64,000 nt of DNA from JAURNZ01 sp036337715 (lineage in GTDB: Bacteria; Pseudomonadota; Gammaproteobacteria; Comchoanobacterales; Comchoanobacteraceae), in NCBI GenBank assembly GCA_036337715.1, contig JAYZDS010000009.1:124001-188000 (forward strand), read 5' to 3'. This document shows positions 53,370-61,886 of the stretch, piece by piece. Made by a program: the position numbers and the translations under genes. Under the pieces are notes generated by a model. That model did no database searches, was not told where the DNA came from, and saw only the letters and a program-made list of their open reading frames with translations. How positions within the stretch are numbered: the first letter of the stretch is position 1; the number at the start of each line of letters is the position of its first letter.

Positions 53370-55292
53370 ATGATTAAGAATATCACGTATAATGACCTTG
53401 CTAATGCTGTAAGATATCTCGCAATAGATATGGTTGAGGCCGCTAAATCTGGGCACCCTGGTGCGCCTTTAGGGATGGCGGATATTGCGACTGTTCTATG
53501 GTGCGATATACTCAGATGCAATCCAAAAGTGCCCTTGTCGTCGGACAGAGATCGAGTTGTGTTATCCAATGGTCATGCCTGTGCTCTTTTATATGCGACG
53601 TTATACTTAGCTGGCTATCCGATAAGTGAAAACGACCTCAAAGCATTTAGACAAGTTAATTCAAAGACGCCTGGCCACCCTGAGAGAGATGTTGATTTTG
53701 GTATTGAGGTTGCAACAGGTCCGCTGGGACAAGGTGTTGCAAATGCTGTTGGGATGGCTATTGCCAGAGATTCTAAGCCTGTAAATGAGAACGATTATTG
53801 GGTTTATTGTTTTGCAGGTGACGGTTGTTTAATGGAAGGCGTAAGTTATGAGGCATGCAGTTTAGCAGGAACCCTCAAGCTGAAAAACCTTATTTTATTG
53901 TATGACGCTAATGATATTTCTATTGATGGAAATGTCAGTGGTTGGTTTTGCGAGAATGTTGCTGAGCGTTTTAAAAGTCAGGGTTGGTCTGTTATTGATG
54001 ATGTTGATGGACATGACTATGATGCTATCAGAAGTGCATTGGTAAGCGCAAAATCATACTCAAAAGAAACCCCAACCATCATTATATTTAAAACAACCAT
54101 AGGTAGATATATTCCAGATTGGGCTGGTAAAGCCATATCACATGGACAACCTCTAGGACAAGATAGATCATTGGCCACAAAGAAGCTGATGAATGTCACA
54201 GGAAGTCCTTTTGAAATTGATAATGATATTCTAGAACAATGGCGCATTTGCTCACAAAAAAGGTTAACCTCATTTGACAAAGAACAATATCAAAGACCAA
54301 ATATTGATTGGGATGTTATATTCTCTTGGGCCAGCCAAAAAACAGATGACATTGCAACTAGAGCGGCATCTTTTCAGGTCCTTGATCAGTTGCCAGATAC
54401 TTTCATTGGTGGGTGTGCCGATTTAACAGGCTCTGTTTATACAAAATATCCAAAAAATTCAGTGGTTAAAACGGCTGATGCGGCAGGCAATTATATTAAC
54501 TATGGTGTGCGTGAATTTGCCATGTCAGCAATTGCCAATGGTATCGCTGCTGATGGTAGTAGAATTCCATATGTGGGCACGTTTTTAATTTTTTCTGATT
54601 ATGCTAAAAATGCGATTAGGATGTCAGCACTGATGGAGCTGCAAGTAATCTACGTGCTTACGCATGATTCCATCGGCCTTGGTGAAGATGGGCCGACACA
54701 TCAACCTGTTGAGCAATTAGCAATGTTGCGTGCCATCCCAAATTTACATGTTTGGCGGCCATGTGATTTGGATGAGGTCGTTGTTGCATGGAAAAAAGCT
54801 TATATAGCTACCGATCATCCAACGTGTATTGTATTAACTCGTCAAAAAGTCCAAAAACAAAACAATAAAGCATTAACGGCTATTGAATGTGGTGGGTATG
54901 CAATTAAAGACCATGATTCACCAGCTTTAATTTTGTTATCAAGTGGATCAGAGGTAAGTTTGGCTTGTGCTGTCGCCGAAAGATTTGAAAGCATGAATAT
55001 TGCTGTTAAGGTTGTATCGATGCCATGTATGGAAGTCTTTAGACAACAAACGTCAAAGTATAAAGAGTCGCTACTGCTACCAGGCATTCCAAAAGTGGCT
55101 ATTGAAGCAGCAGCATCACAACCATGGTATGAGTGGGTTGGCACAGATGGATTAGTGATTGGTCAAGATGATTTTGGATTATCGGGTCCAGGTAGCGCTG
55201 TTATGAGTCATTGCGGTTTTGAGATTGGTGATATTGTGTTAAAAGTATTAAAGAAATTTGATTCGATTAAATACGCTGGAGAAGAAATATGA
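53370..55292 (+). CDS. tkt: Transketolase
   Basis: This 640-residue thiamine-diphosphate enzyme links glycolysis and the pentose phosphate pathway. It shows LANAVRYLAIDMVEAAKSGHPGAPLGMADIA, the ThDP motif FAGDGCLMEGVSYEAC with YDANDISIDG, GVREFAMSAIANG and TFLIFSDYAKNAIRM, and THDSIGLGEDGPTHQPVEQLA. It heads tkt-gap-pgk-pyk; gap overlaps its stop by 4 bases. Confidence 0.97.
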   Translation: MIKNITYNDLANAVRYLAIDMVEAAKSGHPGAPLGMADIATVLWCDILRCNPKVPLSSDRDRVVLSNGHACALLYATLYLAGYPISENDLKAFRQVNSKTPGHPERDVDFGIEVATGPLGQGVANAVGMAIARDSKPVNENDYWVYCFAGDGCLMEGVSYEACSLAGTLKLKNLILLYDANDISIDGNVSGWFCENVAERFKSQGWSVIDDVDGHDYDAIRSALVSAKSYSKETPTIIIFKTTIGRYIPDWAGKAISHGQPLGQDRSLATKKLMNVTGSPFEIDNDILEQWRICSQKRLTSFDKEQYQRPNIDWDVIFSWASQKTDDIATRAASFQVLDQLPDTFIGGCADLTGSVYTKYPKNSVVKTADAAGNYINYGVREFAMSAIANGIAADGSRIPYVGTFLIFSDYAKNAIRMSALMELQVIYVLTHDSIGLGEDGPTHQPVEQLAMLRAIPNLHVWRPCDLDEVVVAWKKAYIATDHPTCIVLTRQKVQKQNNKALTAIECGGYAIKDHDSPALILLSSGSEVSLACAVAERFESMNIAVKVVSMPCMEVFRQQTSKYKESLLLPGIPKVAIEAAASQPWYEWVGTDGLVIGQDDFGLSGPGSAVMSHCGFEIGDIVLKVLKKFDSIKYAGEEI

Positions 55293-56326
55293 TACGTTTT
55301 GGAATAAACGGCTTTGGTCGTATAGGTCGGTGCATTGTCAGGCTATGGCTTGAAGATAAAAAGTTACAAGAAAAAATGACGTTGGTTCAGATTAATTCGC
55401 CATCTGGTGGACAAGTGGGTGCGCATTTGCTTAAGTATGATTCAATCCATGGCGTTGCCCCAAATCAAGTTGAATGGCAAGCACCACAGCTGATATTGGA
55501 TGGAAAAAAAGTTCTATATACCACAGAAAAAAGTTTAGAGAGTATGGCCTGGGATGATGTAGATATTGTGCTTGAATGTTCGGGACGTTATAAAGATCGA
55601 GAGACATTATCGGTCTATTTGTCAAAAGGCGTTAAAAAAGTATTGCTTTCATCTCCTGGTCAATCAATGGATAAAACCATTGTTTATGGTGTTAATCATG
55701 CAGCCCTATCGATAGAAGATGACATCGTATCTGCAGCGTCATGTACCACAAACTGTTTAGCGCCCATTTTAGATGTGGTCATGCAATCAAGAGAAATCAT
55801 ATCTGGTTTTATGACAACCATACATGCGTATACAACTGATCAGAATCTAACGGATGCATCACATAAAGACTTGCGCCGTGCAAGAGCAGCGTCTCATTCT
55901 ATGATCCCTACTAAAACAGGTGCTGCGTCCACCATTGGGCAAGTTCTCCCTGCCTTAGATGGTAAGCTTGATGGCATGGCAGTTAGGGTTCCAACAGCCA
56001 ATGTATCATTATTAGACTTAACCCTAAACCTAAACGAAAGTATAGATAAACAAGCCTTAAATGACGTACTTTATAAAGCTACCGTCGAATCTCATAAAGG
56101 CATTTTAGGGCATAATGATGCGCCGCTTGTTTCATGTGACTTTAATAAAAGAACAGAATCGAGTGTCGTGGATCTAACGCAAACCATGGTTCAAGATAAA
56201 ACCGTTAAAATAATGGCATGGTACGATAATGAATGGGCTTTCGCATACCGTATGATTGATATTGTGATGTATATGAATAATCAAAAGTTGATATCCAAAA
56301 ATAATGAGAAAGCATTTGTTTCATAA
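55289..56326 (+). CDS. gap: Glyceraldehyde-3-phosphate dehydrogenase, possibly NADP-using
   Basis: This 345-residue enzyme has the Rossmann start INGFGRIGR, catalytic Cys152 in SAASCTTNC and His179 in TTIHAYT. Two cofactor-specificity sites differ from NAD-type enzymes. The usual Asp after the second strand (IND) is Ser37 (INSPSG), and the later LP pair is Ala190-Ser191 (DASHKDLRRARAA) as in chloroplast and cyanobacterial NADP-accepting enzymes. Use of NADP is an inference. It is coupled to tkt. Confidence 0.95.
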   Translation: MIRFGINGFGRIGRCIVRLWLEDKKLQEKMTLVQINSPSGGQVGAHLLKYDSIHGVAPNQVEWQAPQLILDGKKVLYTTEKSLESMAWDDVDIVLECSGRYKDRETLSVYLSKGVKKVLLSSPGQSMDKTIVYGVNHAALSIEDDIVSAASCTTNCLAPILDVVMQSREIISGFMTTIHAYTTDQNLTDASHKDLRRARAASHSMIPTKTGAASTIGQVLPALDGKLDGMAVRVPTANVSLLDLTLNLNESIDKQALNDVLYKATVESHKGILGHNDAPLVSCDFNKRTESSVVDLTQTMVQDKTVKIMAWYDNEWAFAYRMIDIVMYMNNQKLISKNNEKAFVS

Positions 56327-56329
56327 ACT

Positions 56330-56358
56330 TTGACCTAACCCTGTTAATTGCATAGTAT
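56330..56358 (+). promoter_or_regulatory. Candidate internal promoter for pgk-pyk, giving a leaderless mRNA
   Basis: TTGACC (56330-56335), a 17-base spacer and TAGTAT (56353-56358) end six bases before the pgk ATG at 56365. It has the same -10 and nearly the same distance to the ATG as the tkt promoter. It lies in the 38-base gap after gap. Confidence 0.5.
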
Positions 56359-56364
56359 TGTAAT

Positions 56365-57513
56365 ATGATCCCTAGCTTAAATCCCAACTCTATTTATAAT
56401 AAGCGGGTTTTGTTACGCGTTGATTTAAACATGCCTATGCTTGATGGCGAAATCTTAAGCATGGCGCGTTGGCTAAATGTATTGCCGACCATAAAAAGGA
56501 TTTTGGAAGAAAAGCCAAAGAAATTAGTGATTCTTTCTCATCTAGGTCAGCCTAATGGCATTGAGCTGGCATTGTCGTTGTTACACATCCAGAAAGTTAT
56601 TAAAAAAGATCTTCCAGGGATCAAATTAATCAAAAAAATTTCTGATATCAAAGATGAAGGGGGTATTTTCTTGCTTGAAAATGTGCGTTTCGATGAAAGA
56701 GAAAAAACATTAGACCAAACACTGATAGATGAATATTTATCTGTAATAGATACAGTTATTTTTGATGCTTTTTCTGTCAGTCATCGTAATCACGCATCTG
56801 TAACTGGTATTTTAGCTTCCGCAAAAACGTATGCTTTCGGTCCATTGTTTCATAGAGAAAGAAAAGCCATTGATACGGCGCTATCAAGAAGTGGTAAGCG
56901 CATTGCTATTCTTAGTGGAGCAAAAATTTCAACTAAATTGCCAATGATAAAAAAAATGCTTACTTGGGCAGACCATGTTTTGGTTGGTGGTGGCATTGCT
57001 AATACATTGCTTCATGCCAGTGGTTATAACATGCAAGACTCACTAAAAGACGTCAATGCAATAACTGATGCAAGGATGATGCTTAATAAAACAAGTAAAC
57101 TCATTTTGCCAATTGATGGTTTAAACCAATCTGAAGGCATACTGGATTTTGAAAGCAGTTCAATGTCTCAGGGTGATAAGATTTTAGACATTGGGCCCAA
57201 AACACTACAATTATATGCTAAATATATTGACCAGGCAGACACAATTATTTGGAATGGTCCTCTTGGCTATTATGAAAGCCCAAGATTTCAGCGTGGTACC
57301 CAGCAAATCGCATTATCAATAGCAAGCGCATCTGGCTATTCTATAGTGGGTGGGGGTGATTCTGTTGCTGCCATAGAAGATTTAAATATTAGCCATCAAT
57401 TCGATTATGTCTCTACCTCAGGAGGTGCTTTTCTTCATTATGTCGCTTATGGCACATTACCTGTTATTGAGGCGGTAGCAGAAAAGATCATACACGAACC
57501 GGAGACTGCCTAA
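56365..57513 (+). CDS. pgk: Phosphoglycerate kinase
   Basis: This 382-residue enzyme converts 1,3-bisphosphoglycerate and ADP to 3-phosphoglycerate and ATP. Signatures are RVDLNMPM, LSHLGQPNG, LLENVRFDEREK, DAFSVSHRNHASVTGI, SGAKISTKLPMI, VGGGIANTLL, WNGPLGYYE and VGGGDSVAAIE...STSGGAFLHYV. Third gene of the glycolytic operon. Confidence 0.97.
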   Translation: MIPSLNPNSIYNKRVLLRVDLNMPMLDGEILSMARWLNVLPTIKRILEEKPKKLVILSHLGQPNGIELALSLLHIQKVIKKDLPGIKLIKKISDIKDEGGIFLLENVRFDEREKTLDQTLIDEYLSVIDTVIFDAFSVSHRNHASVTGILASAKTYAFGPLFHRERKAIDTALSRSGKRIAILSGAKISTKLPMIKKMLTWADHVLVGGGIANTLLHASGYNMQDSLKDVNAITDARMMLNKTSKLILPIDGLNQSEGILDFESSSMSQGDKILDIGPKTLQLYAKYIDQADTIIWNGPLGYYESPRFQRGTQQIALSIASASGYSIVGGGDSVAAIEDLNISHQFDYVSTSGGAFLHYVAYGTLPVIEAVAEKIIHEPETA

Positions 57514-58956
57514 ATGAGATTAACAAAAATCATAGCTACATTAGGGCCTGCATCTCATGATATTGATGTCATGAGACAAATGGTCGCAAAAGGTGTCGAT
57601 GTTTTTAGACTGAATTTATCTCATGGCACACACGAGTATCATGCAAAAAATATAGAAGCTATCTACCAACTACAAAAAGAAAATGACCACGCGAAACCAT
57701 CAATATTAATTGATCTTCAGGGGCCAAAAATTCGTATTGGTCAGTTTATAGATGGTGAAGTAATGCTAAAGTCGGATCAAAGCTTCGATTTAAGCCTAAG
57801 CCATCCAATAGATCAAGGTACATCTGGTATTGTAGCAATAAGTGAGCCAAAGATTATAGATGATGTCAAAATAGGGCAAAAGCTTTTGTTAGATGATGGA
57901 AACATTATTTTAAAGGCGGTTAAAAAAACTAAAGATGTATTGACGACAAGGGTTTTAATTGGTGGCAAGCTATCTGGAACTAAGGGTATAAATTTTGAAG
58001 GTGGTGGTTTATCAAATAGTGCATTTACAGCGAAAGATCAGGCTGATCTTGAATTTGCCTTAAAATATAATATTGATTTTGTCGCTTTGTCTTTTGTTGA
58101 GAAAGATGAAGACATTATCCACTTAAAATCATTTATCAAAGACCAAGACTCAGCGCCTAGTGTCATTGCTAAAATTGAAAGAGCTGAGGCCATTTCAAGG
58201 ATTCAGGAAATTGCTGAAGTTTCAGATGGTTTAATGATTGCTAGGGGTGATTTGGCACTTGAAGTAGGCCTTGCAAAAGTGCCCTACCTACAAAAAAAAA
58301 TTATTAATGTTGCAAAAAAATATGACTGTTTCACCATCGTTGCAACTCAAATGATGGAATCTATGATACATGCTTTCTCACCAACAAGAGCAGAAGTATC
58401 AGACATTGCCAATGCAATGATTGATCAAGCAGACGCTTTAATGCTTTCAGCAGAAACAGCTGTGGGTAAATATCCTCTTGAGGTGATTGAACAAATGGCT
58501 AATGTTTGTGAACAAGATATGCTTCAAAAAGGAGAGCATGAAATTTTCAATCATAAGAATAAAGAATGTGATACAACTAGGGTCTTGTCTTTAAATGGTT
58601 GTCAAATTGCCGCTGACTTATGTGCAGAGGCCTTAGTAGTCTACACAGAAAAAGGAAGAACAGCATTATTTGCCTCAAGACAAACAATGCATATTCCCAT
58701 CTACGCATTAAGTCAGAACAAAACAACGTGTCTAAAAAACAATCTATTTAAAGGCGTTTTTTCAGTACTTGTAAAGTTTGAAAACCATGATGTATCATCT
58801 TTGGATTTTTTAGCGGTAAAAACATTAAAAGATCATAAACATGTCAGCGAACCTGATACCGTTGTTATTTTAAAAGGTGATTTAGTTGGCGTTTCAGGGC
58901 ATACTAACTCTATAGAAGTCTGGACAGTAAGCGATTTACTGAAATGTCATACGTAA
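57514..58956 (+). CDS. pyk: Pyruvate kinase
   Basis: This 480-residue enzyme makes pyruvate and ATP from phosphoenolpyruvate. It has TKIIATLGPAS, FRLNLSHGTHEYH, DLQGPKIRIG, AKIERAEAISRIQEIAEVSDGLMIARGDLALEVG, the substrate segment ATQMMESMI and ADALMLSAETAVGKYPLE. The gene starts directly after the pgk stop codon. Confidence 0.97.
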   Translation: MRLTKIIATLGPASHDIDVMRQMVAKGVDVFRLNLSHGTHEYHAKNIEAIYQLQKENDHAKPSILIDLQGPKIRIGQFIDGEVMLKSDQSFDLSLSHPIDQGTSGIVAISEPKIIDDVKIGQKLLLDDGNIILKAVKKTKDVLTTRVLIGGKLSGTKGINFEGGGLSNSAFTAKDQADLEFALKYNIDFVALSFVEKDEDIIHLKSFIKDQDSAPSVIAKIERAEAISRIQEIAEVSDGLMIARGDLALEVGLAKVPYLQKKIINVAKKYDCFTIVATQMMESMIHAFSPTRAEVSDIANAMIDQADALMLSAETAVGKYPLEVIEQMANVCEQDMLQKGEHEIFNHKNKECDTTRVLSLNGCQIAADLCAEALVVYTEKGRTALFASRQTMHIPIYALSQNKTTCLKNNLFKGVFSVLVKFENHDVSSLDFLAVKTLKDHKHVSEPDTVVILKGDLVGVSGHTNSIEVWTVSDLLKCHT

Positions 58957-58975
58957 GAAAGGATAAGTTATTAAG

Positions 58976-59167
58976 ATGAATTGGTTAGAATTATTTTGGA
59001 TCTTAGGTATATTTTTTGCTGGATGGCTTTGTTATCGAACCATTAAAGGTAGACCAGAGTTGTTTACTATGCAAGCAATGCTTAAGACGATGAATACGCT
59101 AGGTTTTTTGGCATTAGGTTTGATTGGGTTCATCGGAATCTGTATTATGTTACTTAAAGCGAATTAA
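58976..59167 (+). CDS. Small two-helix membrane protein
   Basis: This 63-residue protein consists of two hydrophobic helices (WLELFWILGIFFAGWLCY and LGFLALGLIGFIGICIMLL) joined by a short basic loop. I do not recognise it. It starts 20 bases after pyk, and its TAA overlaps the ATG of the Pit accessory gene (TAATG), which supports it being translated. A role with PitA or its accessory protein is possible but only from position. Confidence 0.65.
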   Translation: MNWLELFWILGIFFAGWLCYRTIKGRPELFTMQAMLKTMNTLGFLALGLIGFIGICIMLLKAN

Positions 59168-59847
59168 TGCTCATGAAATCATCTATATTAAAGCTTATCG
59201 GTCGATCCCCAGTCAGGGGTTTAAGAAAACATCTAAAACTCACAGAAGAAATGTCTATGAATCTAGAGCCATTTTTTCGGGCTATCTTTTCAGGGGACTA
59301 TCAAGTAGCGCAAGATATATTTGATGAAATGATTAATATTGAACGAGAAGCCGATAGACGAAAAGATAAGGTCAGACGACTGATGAATAAGCCTTTAATT
59401 ATGGCTTTTCCTAGAGGCGAGATCCTCTTTATGCTCAATTCACAAGAAAAAGTTCTGAACCTGTTACGCGATATTGCGGCCACACTTGTGGGAAGAAAAA
59501 TAGTTATGCCACAACAGGTTAAGCCGGTTTTCTTTGACTTTTTAAATTCTGTTCTAAAATGTATGAAAAAATTTAACAAAGCCATCCTTGAACTGGATGA
59601 CTTGGTTGAAACTGGCTTTGGTCATATTTTTCGCGAGCATGTCATTCAGGCAGCACATGATATTGATAAACTTGAGCAAAAAGTTGATGATCTTGAAGTG
59701 ATCCTGAGACATACTTTATTCTTAGTTGAATCATCGTTTAATCAATTAGACTTGATGTTTATGTACCAATCCATCGATAAATTAAGTAGGGTTGCTGATA
59801 TTTTAGAAGAATTAGGCGGTAGACTCATCTTGTTAGTAAATAATTAG
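59167..59847 (+). CDS. PhoU-like Pit accessory protein (DUF47/TIGR00153)
   Basis: This 226-residue all-helical protein belongs to the DUF47 family of PhoU-like proteins that modulate Pit-type phosphate transporters. It has ILKLIGRSPVRGLRKHLKLT, INIEREADRRKDKVRRLM with the acidic ExxxD-type metal site, and KLEQKVDDLEVILRHTLF. pitA lies 0.8 kb downstream in the same run of genes. ATG at 59173 is an alternative start. Confidence 0.88.
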   Translation: MLMKSSILKLIGRSPVRGLRKHLKLTEEMSMNLEPFFRAIFSGDYQVAQDIFDEMINIEREADRRKDKVRRLMNKPLIMAFPRGEILFMLNSQEKVLNLLRDIAATLVGRKIVMPQQVKPVFFDFLNSVLKCMKKFNKAILELDDLVETGFGHIFREHVIQAAHDIDKLEQKVDDLEVILRHTLFLVESSFNQLDLMFMYQSIDKLSRVADILEELGGRLILLVNN

Positions 59848-59857
59848 GGAATTTAAA

Positions 59858-60631
59858 ATGGTAAAAAATAAAACTGCAATTATACTGGGTTCAGGACTTC
59901 ATCAAATTGTAAATGATATGGTTGTTGAGGAAGAGCGATCATACGATGAAATTAAAGATTTCAAACCGTGTCAAGTTAAAGGTCATCAGGGAAAAATGAT
60001 TTTAGGTGAAATTGAATCTCATCCAGTTATTTGCTGTTTGGGTCGCCCGCATTGGTATGAAGGTAGAGATTCTAATGAATTTTTAGCATTTATAAGAGAA
60101 CTTAAAAACTTAGGTGCGACTTCTTTAATTGTTACCAACTCTTCTGGCGGACTAAACCCTAGTTATAAAGCAGGCACTATGATGTTGGTCAATGACCATA
60201 TAAACTGGCAATTTAAAAGCCCATTAATGGGTATTGTTGAAGATGGCAGAAGCCGGTTTTTGAATATGGATAATGCCTATGACCTTGATATGAGAAATGA
60301 GCTCCTTGCCTCTGCTAAATCAATTGGTATCGACTTAAAAGAAGGTGTATTTATGGGTGTTCAGGGGCCATGTTTTGAAACGCCTGCTGAAGTGAAAGTG
60401 TTTCAAATGTTAGGTGCTGATACCGTGGCAATGTCATCTATTCCGGAGGTTATTGCTGCAAGATATTATGGTCTTAGCGTTGCAATGCTATCTGTCGTTG
60501 TAAATCAAGGTGCTGGTTTAAGTGATGAGGTTTTATCTCATGAGCATACCTTAGCAATGGCAGCAAAAAGCGATGTTTATTTAGCTCAGTTATTGAGAAC
60601 ATATTTTGGAAGGAAGTCGCTTGATAGCTAG
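59858..60631 (+). CDS. Purine nucleoside phosphorylase (PNP class, trimeric type)
   Basis: This 257-residue enzyme splits purine nucleosides with phosphate into base and ribose 1-phosphate. Signatures are ILGSGLHQI, VKGHQGKMILGEI, GRPHWYEGRD, VTNSSGGLNPSYKAGTMMLVNDHINW, GPCFETPAEVK and AMSSIPEVIAAR. It lies between the PhoU-like gene and pitA; its 3' end overlaps the pitA ribosome-binding site and start. Inosine/guanosine preference is typical of the family but not proven here. Confidence 0.92.
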   Translation: MVKNKTAIILGSGLHQIVNDMVVEEERSYDEIKDFKPCQVKGHQGKMILGEIESHPVICCLGRPHWYEGRDSNEFLAFIRELKNLGATSLIVTNSSGGLNPSYKAGTMMLVNDHINWQFKSPLMGIVEDGRSRFLNMDNAYDLDMRNELLASAKSIGIDLKEGVFMGVQGPCFETPAEVKVFQMLGADTVAMSSIPEVIAARYYGLSVAMLSVVVNQGAGLSDEVLSHEHTLAMAAKSDVYLAQLLRTYFGRKSLDS

Positions 60632-61886
60632 CTCTGAATCTATTTATTTAGTTTATTTGGCTGTTTTTTTAGGCTTTACAATGGCTTGGGGCGTTGGTGC
60701 CAACGATGTTGCCAATGCTATGGGAACCTCGGTTGGTGCAAAAGTTCTAAATATAAAGCAAGCCATCATTTTAGCTGCCATTTTTGAGGTTGCCGGTGCG
60801 TTACTTGCTAGTAATGAAGTCACCTCGACCATTAGCAAGGGCCTAGTAGATTTTAAGGATGTTGCTAATGCGGATATGATGATTGTCATTGGGATGATTG
60901 CTTCTTTAGCAGCATCTGCGACATGGCTACTGACAGCAACGCGTTTTGGTTGGCCAGTGTCTACAACACATTGTATTATTGGTGCTATTCTAGGTTTTGG
61001 TTGTTTTGTAGCAGGTGTGCATCAGGTACACTGGGACATATTATCAAGCATTATTGCTAGTTGGTTTTTAACGCCTTTTATCGCCGCTATTATCTCTGCC
61101 ACAATTTTTTATTCAGTAAAAGTATTGATCATTAATCAATCTAATCCAGTTAAGTACGCCAAACGTTATATTCCATTATATTTCTTTATGGTTTCATGGA
61201 TAATTGTTCAGATTGCATTTGGCCAAGGCATTGTCTTTTTGGGGGTAACATGGACTTCGTTACAGTCAATATTTTGGACGTTTATTACAAGTTTACTATT
61301 AACCTTTGTTGGTCATAGATATGTCAGTAATGTTGAGTATGGCAACTTAAAAAACCATAAAGATTATCTAATGGCTTATCGATCAGTTGAGCGAATGTTT
61401 GGGGTGCTAGCCATTTTTACAGCATCTGCGATGGCTTTCGCACACGGCGGCAATGATGTTGCTAATGCCATTGGTCCGTTATCTCGAGTGGTAACTATTT
61501 TAAATAACGAATCATTACATGATCACCCAAGATGGGTGACTGTCGTTGGTGCTTTTGGTGTTGTTACAGGGTTGAGTATGTATGGTTATAAAATAATTGA
61601 AACCATCGGTACTAAAATTACTTCTTTAACGCCCATTAGAGGGTTCTCTGCACAATTTGCAACTGCTTTAACCGTAATATGTGCGACAGTGTTTGGTTTG
61701 CCTGTATCAACGACACATACGCTGGTTGGTGCAGTTTTAGGTGTTGGGTTGATGGGTGGTATAGGCACTATTGATTTGAGAGTTGTTAGAGGCATTTTCT
61801 CATCATGGTTTGTCACGTTACCAGTCGGTGCAAGCTTGGCAATATTATATTTTCAAATCATACATTTCTTTGTTTTGGGTGCTTAA
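60621..61886 (+). CDS. pitA: Low-affinity inorganic phosphate transporter PitA
   Basis: This 421-residue membrane protein has the two PiT signature repeats, GVGANDVANAMGTSVGAKVL near the N-terminus and AHGGNDVANAIGPLSRVVTI in the second half. Each half is followed by a STTH motif (WPVSTTHCIIGA, LPVSTTHTLVGA). It imports phosphate, usually as a metal-phosphate complex. The TTG at 60621 was chosen because GGAAGGA lies six bases upstream; it overlaps the PNP gene by 11 bases. The 3' end overlaps apaH by 29 bases. Confidence 0.95.
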   Translation: MIASSESIYLVYLAVFLGFTMAWGVGANDVANAMGTSVGAKVLNIKQAIILAAIFEVAGALLASNEVTSTISKGLVDFKDVANADMMIVIGMIASLAASATWLLTATRFGWPVSTTHCIIGAILGFGCFVAGVHQVHWDILSSIIASWFLTPFIAAIISATIFYSVKVLIINQSNPVKYAKRYIPLYFFMVSWIIVQIAFGQGIVFLGVTWTSLQSIFWTFITSLLLTFVGHRYVSNVEYGNLKNHKDYLMAYRSVERMFGVLAIFTASAMAFAHGGNDVANAIGPLSRVVTILNNESLHDHPRWVTVVGAFGVVTGLSMYGYKIIETIGTKITSLTPIRGFSAQFATALTVICATVFGLPVSTTHTLVGAVLGVGLMGGIGTIDLRVVRGIFSSWFVTLPVGASLAILYFQIIHFFVLGA

